Of a DNA stretch of 64,000 bases, positions 60,076-64,000 are shown in pieces. The notes below the pieces were generated by a model that did not search any database, was not told the origin of the DNA, and worked only from the letters and a program-made list of their open reading frames with translations. A program made the position numbers and the translations under genes. Origin of the DNA: Streptantibioticus silvisoli (lineage in GTDB: Bacteria; Actinomycetota; Actinomycetes; Streptomycetales; Streptomycetaceae); the NCBI RefSeq assembly GCF_027947535.2, contig NZ_JAAGKO020000012.1:100788-164787 (forward strand), given 5' to 3'. Numbering within the stretch: position 1 is the stretch's first letter; each line of letters starts with the position of its first letter.

Positions 60076-61901
60076 GCCGGCCGCTGATCGCCGCGGACGT
60101 CGACGACCTGGTGCGCCGCCTGATCGGCCCCGGCGACCACGTCCACCTGGCCGGCACCCCGTCCCGGCCGAACGCCCTGACGTACGCGCTGTGCCGGGTG
60201 CTGGGCGCCGAAGGACACCTGACCGTCAGCACCACCGCCGTGCACTCCTCGGCGCACGCCCTGGCCCTGTCCGGGGTGGCCGACAAGGTCATCGCCGGGT
60301 TCGCCGGCGACACCTACCCCTCGCCGCGCCCCAACCCGCTGTACGCGGGGCTGACGCGGGGCGAGCCGTTCACCTTCGAGGCCTGGTCGCTGCTCAGCTA
60401 CCTCCAGCGGCTGATGGCCGGCGCGCAGGGCGCCCCCTACGCCGTCACCGGGTCGCTGGACGGCACCGACCTGGCCGAGGGCAAGCCCGGCGTACTGCAC
60501 CGGATGCCCGACCCGGCCGACCCGGAGCGGCGGATCACCCTGCTGGCACCGCTGCGCCCGGACGTCACCCTGGTGCACGCGGTCGCCGCGGACGAGGACG
60601 GCAACATCGCGATGGTCCCGCCGCTCGGGGAGGGCGCCTGGGCCGCGTACGCCGCCAAGCGGGGTGTCATCGCCTCGGTGGAACGCATCGTCGGCCGCGA
60701 GGAGTTGCGCGCCATCGCCGACCGGGTCGTCATCCCCGGCCAGCGGGTGCTCGGGCTGTGCGAGGCGCCGCTGGGCGCCCACCCGCAGTCGCTGCGCACC
60801 GGCGGACTGGCCGGCATTCCCGGCTACCTCGACGACTACGCGTTCCTGGAGGAGATCGTCGAGTCCTGCCACGGCCCGGAACGCGGCACCGACTGGTACC
60901 GCGACTGGGTGGCCGGCCCCGGCTCGCACGCCGGCTACCTGGAACGGCTCGGCCGCGCCAGGACCGCCGCGCTCGCCGAACCGCTGGCCGCGCCGCGCGA
61001 GGACTGGGCGGCGGAGACCGAACTGCTCCAGGAGATCACCCGCGCCGAGCAGCACACCGTCGCACGGGCCCGTCCCGCCGGCACACCACCCGCCGCCCGC
61101 ACCGCCGGCGTCCGCACCCCGGGCCCGCCACCGCCCGCGACGGCGCCGGCCACCGCGCAGGAACGGCTGATCGTGCTGGGCGCCCGCGCGGTGGCCGACC
61201 AGGTGCGGCTCCACGGCTACGACACGCTGCTCGCCGGCATCGGCACCTCGCACATGGCCGCCTGGCTCGCCGCCGAACGGCTGCGGTCCGGCGGGCACGA
61301 GGTCAAGGTCGTCGCCGAGCTCGGGGCGTACGGCTTCACCCCGCAGCCGGGCGACGTCTACCTGTTCAGCCTGCTGCACGCGGCACGCAGCGAGATGCTC
61401 GCCGGCATCCCGGAGATCCTCGGCGGCATGGTCGCCGCCAACCCCCGGGCGCTCGGCGTGCTGGCGGCCGCCGAGATCGACCGCACCGGCACCATCAACA
61501 CCAGCGTGGGCGCGGACGGCCGCTGGCTGACCGGTTCCGGCGGCGCCAACGACATCGCATCCTCGACCGACTGCGTGGTCATCGCACCGTCCTCGCGGCG
61601 GCGTTACGTCGAGACGGTCGGCTACCGCACCAGCCCCGGTGACCGGGTCCGCGAGGTGGTCAGCGACTTCGGCCGCTTCCGCCGCGCCACCGGCGACGAA
61701 CCGTTCCGGCTGGCGACCTGGCTGGCGCCCGACGAGAAGCCCGCCGGCGACCGGACCCGCACCGAGGAACTGGCCGCGGCGGCCGTCGCGGCACGCACCC
61801 GGTGGGCCTCGGACGTCGCCGGCGTCGTGGACGAGAAGCCCGTCGCCGACGAGGAACTCGCCGTCCTGCGCGCCCTGGACCCGGCCGGCCGCTACCGCTG
61901 A
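60072..61901 (+). CDS. Fused alpha-beta family I CoA-transferase (glutaconate CoA-transferase-like)
   Basis: A 609-residue protein with two homologous halves. The N-terminal half (about 1-335) starts VDDLVRRLIGPGDHVHLAG and contains ADEDGNIAMVPPLGEGAWAA; the C-terminal half (about 365-609) has LIVLGARAVADQV and VVAELGAYGF, whose Glu is the likely CoA-accepting residue, with GSGGANDIASS later. Family members usually have separate A and B subunits, so this is a natural fusion joined by a Pro/Ala-rich linker (about 340-365). It should move CoA between carboxylic acids, activating a pathway acid. ATG overlaps the KAS stop (ATGA). Confidence 0.85.
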   Translation: MSRPLIAADVDDLVRRLIGPGDHVHLAGTPSRPNALTYALCRVLGAEGHLTVSTTAVHSSAHALALSGVADKVIAGFAGDTYPSPRPNPLYAGLTRGEPFTFEAWSLLSYLQRLMAGAQGAPYAVTGSLDGTDLAEGKPGVLHRMPDPADPERRITLLAPLRPDVTLVHAVAADEDGNIAMVPPLGEGAWAAYAAKRGVIASVERIVGREELRAIADRVVIPGQRVLGLCEAPLGAHPQSLRTGGLAGIPGYLDDYAFLEEIVESCHGPERGTDWYRDWVAGPGSHAGYLERLGRARTAALAEPLAAPREDWAAETELLQEITRAEQHTVARARPAGTPPAARTAGVRTPGPPPPATAPATAQERLIVLGARAVADQVRLHGYDTLLAGIGTSHMAAWLAAERLRSGGHEVKVVAELGAYGFTPQPGDVYLFSLLHAARSEMLAGIPEILGGMVAANPRALGVLAAAEIDRTGTINTSVGADGRWLTGSGGANDIASSTDCVVIAPSSRRRYVETVGYRTSPGDRVREVVSDFGRFRRATGDEPFRLATWLAPDEKPAGDRTRTEELAAAAVAARTRWASDVAGVVDEKPVADEELAVLRALDPAGRYR

Positions 61902-62059
61902 CCCCCGCCGCGCCGGAACGCCGGCCCCGGAACGCCGGCCCCGGAACGTCGGCGCCGCGCGCCCGTACGCCTTCTCGTCCCACCGTGAGCACACCGCACC
62001 CCGCTCCACGGCATCCGCGTGCCCGCACGTCTTCCCATCCCACCGCGAGGAGACCGACC

Positions 62060-63037
62060 ATGCATGTCCGCACCGAAGGCCGAACCTGGACCGGAACCGG
62101 CCTGCGCTTCAGCGGCCTCGGCCACTACTTCCCCCGCAACCGCCGGTTCCACGACGGCGAGGTGACGGTGGGGGGCCGCACCTACCCGCCCGGCGCGGCC
62201 GACGAGCTGGGCGTGCGCAGCCTGCACGTGGCCGACGAGGACGAGACGCTGGAGTTCATGGCGGTCCAGGCCGCCCGCGCCGCCCTGGAGGACGCCGGCC
62301 ACGACGCGTCCGACGCCGACCTGGTGGTGCTGGCCAACTGGACCGACCGGCAGTGGATCCCGGAGATCGCCCCCGGCGTCGCCACCGCGCTCGGCGCGCA
62401 CGGCGCCCTCGCGTTCGACGTCTGCGGCGCCTGCACCGGCTTCGTCCACGGCGTGCAGACCGCCGCCGCGATGCTCAACGGCCACCCCGGCTGGCGGCGC
62501 GCGGTCGTGGTGGCCGCCGACCGCTTCACCCGGCGGGCCAGACCCGGCACCCGCGGCCAGCTGGTCTTCGGCGACGCCGCCGGCGCGGTCGTACTGGAGA
62601 AGGGCGACCCGGACGACCCCAGCGGCCTGCTCGACTCCGTCCTGGACTGCGACTCCACCGAGGCCGACACCGTCGCCGCCCGGCCGCCGGAGGGCTGGCT
62701 GCGCCCCAAGCCCGAGCTGATCGACCTCGCGGTCCGCTCCAGCCTGAAGGTGGCCGACAACGTCCTGACCCGCAACGGCCTGAAGACCTCCGACATCGAC
62801 TGGCTGGTGCCGCACCCCGGCAACAACGCCATCCACGCCGGCGTCCGCGACGGCCTCGACCTGCCGCGGGAGAAGTTCCTCACCAACTTCGCCGACCGCG
62901 GCAACACCGGCTGCGCCTCCATCCCGATCGCGCTGTCGGAGTTCTCCCGCAGCGGTGTGCTGTCCCCGGGCGACCTGGTGCTGTCCACCGCCGTCGGTTC
63001 CGGCTGGTACTACGGCGGCCTGCTGTACCGCCTGTGA
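62060..63037 (+). CDS. Beta-ketoacyl-ACP synthase III (FabH-like), canonical triad
   Basis: A 325-residue KAS III with the full triad: Cys in CGACTGFVHG, His in LVPHPGNNAIH and Asn in RGNTGCASIPIAL. Unlike the two swapped-residue copies in the pyrrole operon it should condense an acyl-CoA with malonyl-ACP or a related extender. GAGGAG lies 8-9 bases before the ATG. It follows the CoA-transferase by 158 bp, so the two may share a transcript and start the same acyl chain. Confidence 0.88.
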   Translation: MHVRTEGRTWTGTGLRFSGLGHYFPRNRRFHDGEVTVGGRTYPPGAADELGVRSLHVADEDETLEFMAVQAARAALEDAGHDASDADLVVLANWTDRQWIPEIAPGVATALGAHGALAFDVCGACTGFVHGVQTAAAMLNGHPGWRRAVVVAADRFTRRARPGTRGQLVFGDAAGAVVLEKGDPDDPSGLLDSVLDCDSTEADTVAARPPEGWLRPKPELIDLAVRSSLKVADNVLTRNGLKTSDIDWLVPHPGNNAIHAGVRDGLDLPREKFLTNFADRGNTGCASIPIALSEFSRSGVLSPGDLVLSTAVGSGWYYGGLLYRL

Positions 63038-63226
63038 CCCGCGACGTGCCGTACGCCTGCGGCCGGCCCGCGGCGCCCGGCGCCCGATCCACCGCGCGCG
63101 TGATCCCCGCGGCACCCCGCCCCTGATCCACCGCGCGCCCCGCCGTACCGCCACGCCGGCCGGCCCCGCGGCACCGCCGCGGCGTCCCGCCCGACCCGTC
63201 CATCCCGCCATCGCGAAGGACCCGCC

Positions 63227-63895
63227 ATGACCCACGCTCCTCGCCCGCTCGCCGTCTGGACCGACTTCGGCGGCGTGCTCACCCCGCCGGTCGACGTCAC
63301 GTTCCGGGAGTTCAGCACCCGGGCCAACGTTCCGCTGCACGCCCTGAAGGAGGCCATGCGGCTCGTCGGCGAGGCCCACGGGACCGACTCGATGGGGGTG
63401 CTCGACACCCCGATGCTGGACGAGGAGTCCTGGTCGCGGGAGGTCGAGGCGGCGCTGGCCGGCACCTTCGGCGTCGACGCGGACCTGAGCCGGTTCGGCG
63501 AACGCTGGTTCGCCGGCCGCCCGGCCAACGCCGACTGGAAGGCGCGGCTGGAGGGCTTCCGCGCCGCCGGCGCCTTCATCGGCCTGCTGTCCAACCTGCC
63601 GCCGTCCTGGGAACGGCACCGCCGCTTCATGATCGACGACTCGCACTTCGACGACATCGTCTGCTCGTACGCGGTCGGCTGCCGCAAGCCCGAACCGGAG
63701 ATCTTCCGGATCGCCGCCGCCCGCGCCGGCCGCGCCCCGCACGAATGCGTCCTGGTGGACGACGTGGAGAAGAACGTCGTCGGCGCCGCGGCGGCCGGCT
63801 GGCACGCGGTCCTCTTCCACGACGCCGCCCAGGCCGCCGGCCAGGTCGCCGCCCTGCTGGAATCCGCGGCCCCGGTCCCGGCCCGGTCGGCGTGA
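63227..63895 (+). CDS. HAD-superfamily hydrolase (subfamily IA)
   Basis: A 222-residue HAD protein. Motif I is WTDFGGVLT near residue 12-20, where the second Asp of DxD is Gly as in dehalogenase and epoxide-hydrolase-N-terminal-type members. Motif II is LLSN, motif III is GCRKPEPEIF and motif IV is LVDDVEKNVVGA. Phosphatase function is therefore less certain than for the HAD at 15493. ATG at 63227 with AAGGA upstream; probably the last gene of the plus-strand unit. Confidence 0.8.
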   Translation: MTHAPRPLAVWTDFGGVLTPPVDVTFREFSTRANVPLHALKEAMRLVGEAHGTDSMGVLDTPMLDEESWSREVEAALAGTFGVDADLSRFGERWFAGRPANADWKARLEGFRAAGAFIGLLSNLPPSWERHRRFMIDDSHFDDIVCSYAVGCRKPEPEIFRIAAARAGRAPHECVLVDDVEKNVVGAAAAGWHAVLFHDAAQAAGQVAALLESAAPVPARSA

Positions 63896-64000
63896 GGCCG
63901 TGAGGGCGTGACGGCCGAGGGCGTGAGGGCATGACGGCCAACGGCTTGATGGCCGGCCGCTGACCGCCGACCGTCGCCCCCCAACACCGCCCCCCAACAC
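63896..64000. other. Window end, repeat-like sequence
   Basis: The last 105 bp contain GTGAGGGC/GTGACGGC-type near-repeats and no gene start that can be supported. Confidence 0.4.

Overview
The window is very GC-rich, with almost every gene using G or C at third codon positions, GGAGG-type ribosome binding sites, many ATGA or GTGA stop/start overlaps, GTG and TTG starts, and secondary-metabolism genes. This fits a Streptomyces-like actinomycete. No rRNA, tRNA, CRISPR array, insertion sequence or transposase was seen. I read it as a secondary-metabolite region in several blocks, possibly more than one adjacent cluster.

Block A (20-2821, minus strand) is a tight four-gene operon: a 61-residue peptide, an unrecognised 231-residue protein, and two tandem paralogues resembling DUF6895-type hypothetical proteins. 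Upstream of it is an array of 20-bp repeats, most of which carry CCGGA-N3-TCCGG. I cannot name this set; a peptide-based system is one possibility. Positions 2822-6384 are sparse: a 39-residue hydrophobic peptide with its own terminator, a secreted glycine-rich repeat protein and a small ABM-fold protein.

Block B (6385-22616, minus strand) is a chlorinated-pyrrole polyketide operon. A standalone adenylation enzyme, an acyl-CoA-dehydrogenase-like prolyl-carrier oxidase, a carrier protein and a FADH2-dependent halogenase form the classical L-proline to chloropyrrolyl-S-carrier set (PltF/PltE/PltL/PltA type). With them are two KAS III-like proteins with swapped Asn/His positions (CloN2/CerJ-like acyltransferases), a methyltransferase, a HAD hydrolase, an ECF sigma factor and a single-module KS-AT-DH-ER-KR-ACP synthase whose KR lacks the catalytic tyrosine. 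A good promoter (TTGACG-17 bp-TAATAT) precedes a 64-residue peptide gene at the head of the operon.

Block C (23887-30606) holds an aldehyde dehydrogenase, a lipoprotein, a membrane-anchored XRE regulator, a secreted malectin-like protein and an MFS exporter, followed by about 1.9 kb without convincing genes.

Block D (32521-44373, plus strand) is a PKS-NRPS operon: ACP-KS-AT-AT-ACP-C, then A-PCP, a freestanding KS lacking the HGTGT histidine, a P450, a 49-residue Arg/Cys-containing peptide coupled to the P450, and a formyltransferase-like protein. No thioesterase is present.

Block E (44702-63895) has a PHBH-type flavin monooxygenase divergent from an MFS exporter with palindromes between them, a SnoaL-like protein, two zinc-free MDR oxidoreductases, an atypical LuxR-type regulator, an SDR lacking its catalytic serine, a 4-oxalocrotonate-tautomerase-like protein, an APH-like kinase plus acyl-CoA dehydrogenase pair, and a KAS, a fused two-domain CoA-transferase, a KAS III and a HAD hydrolase. 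The last set looks like CoA-linked acyl building-block metabolism, but no carrier protein lies beside it. All functions are inferred from motifs read by eye; no database search was run.
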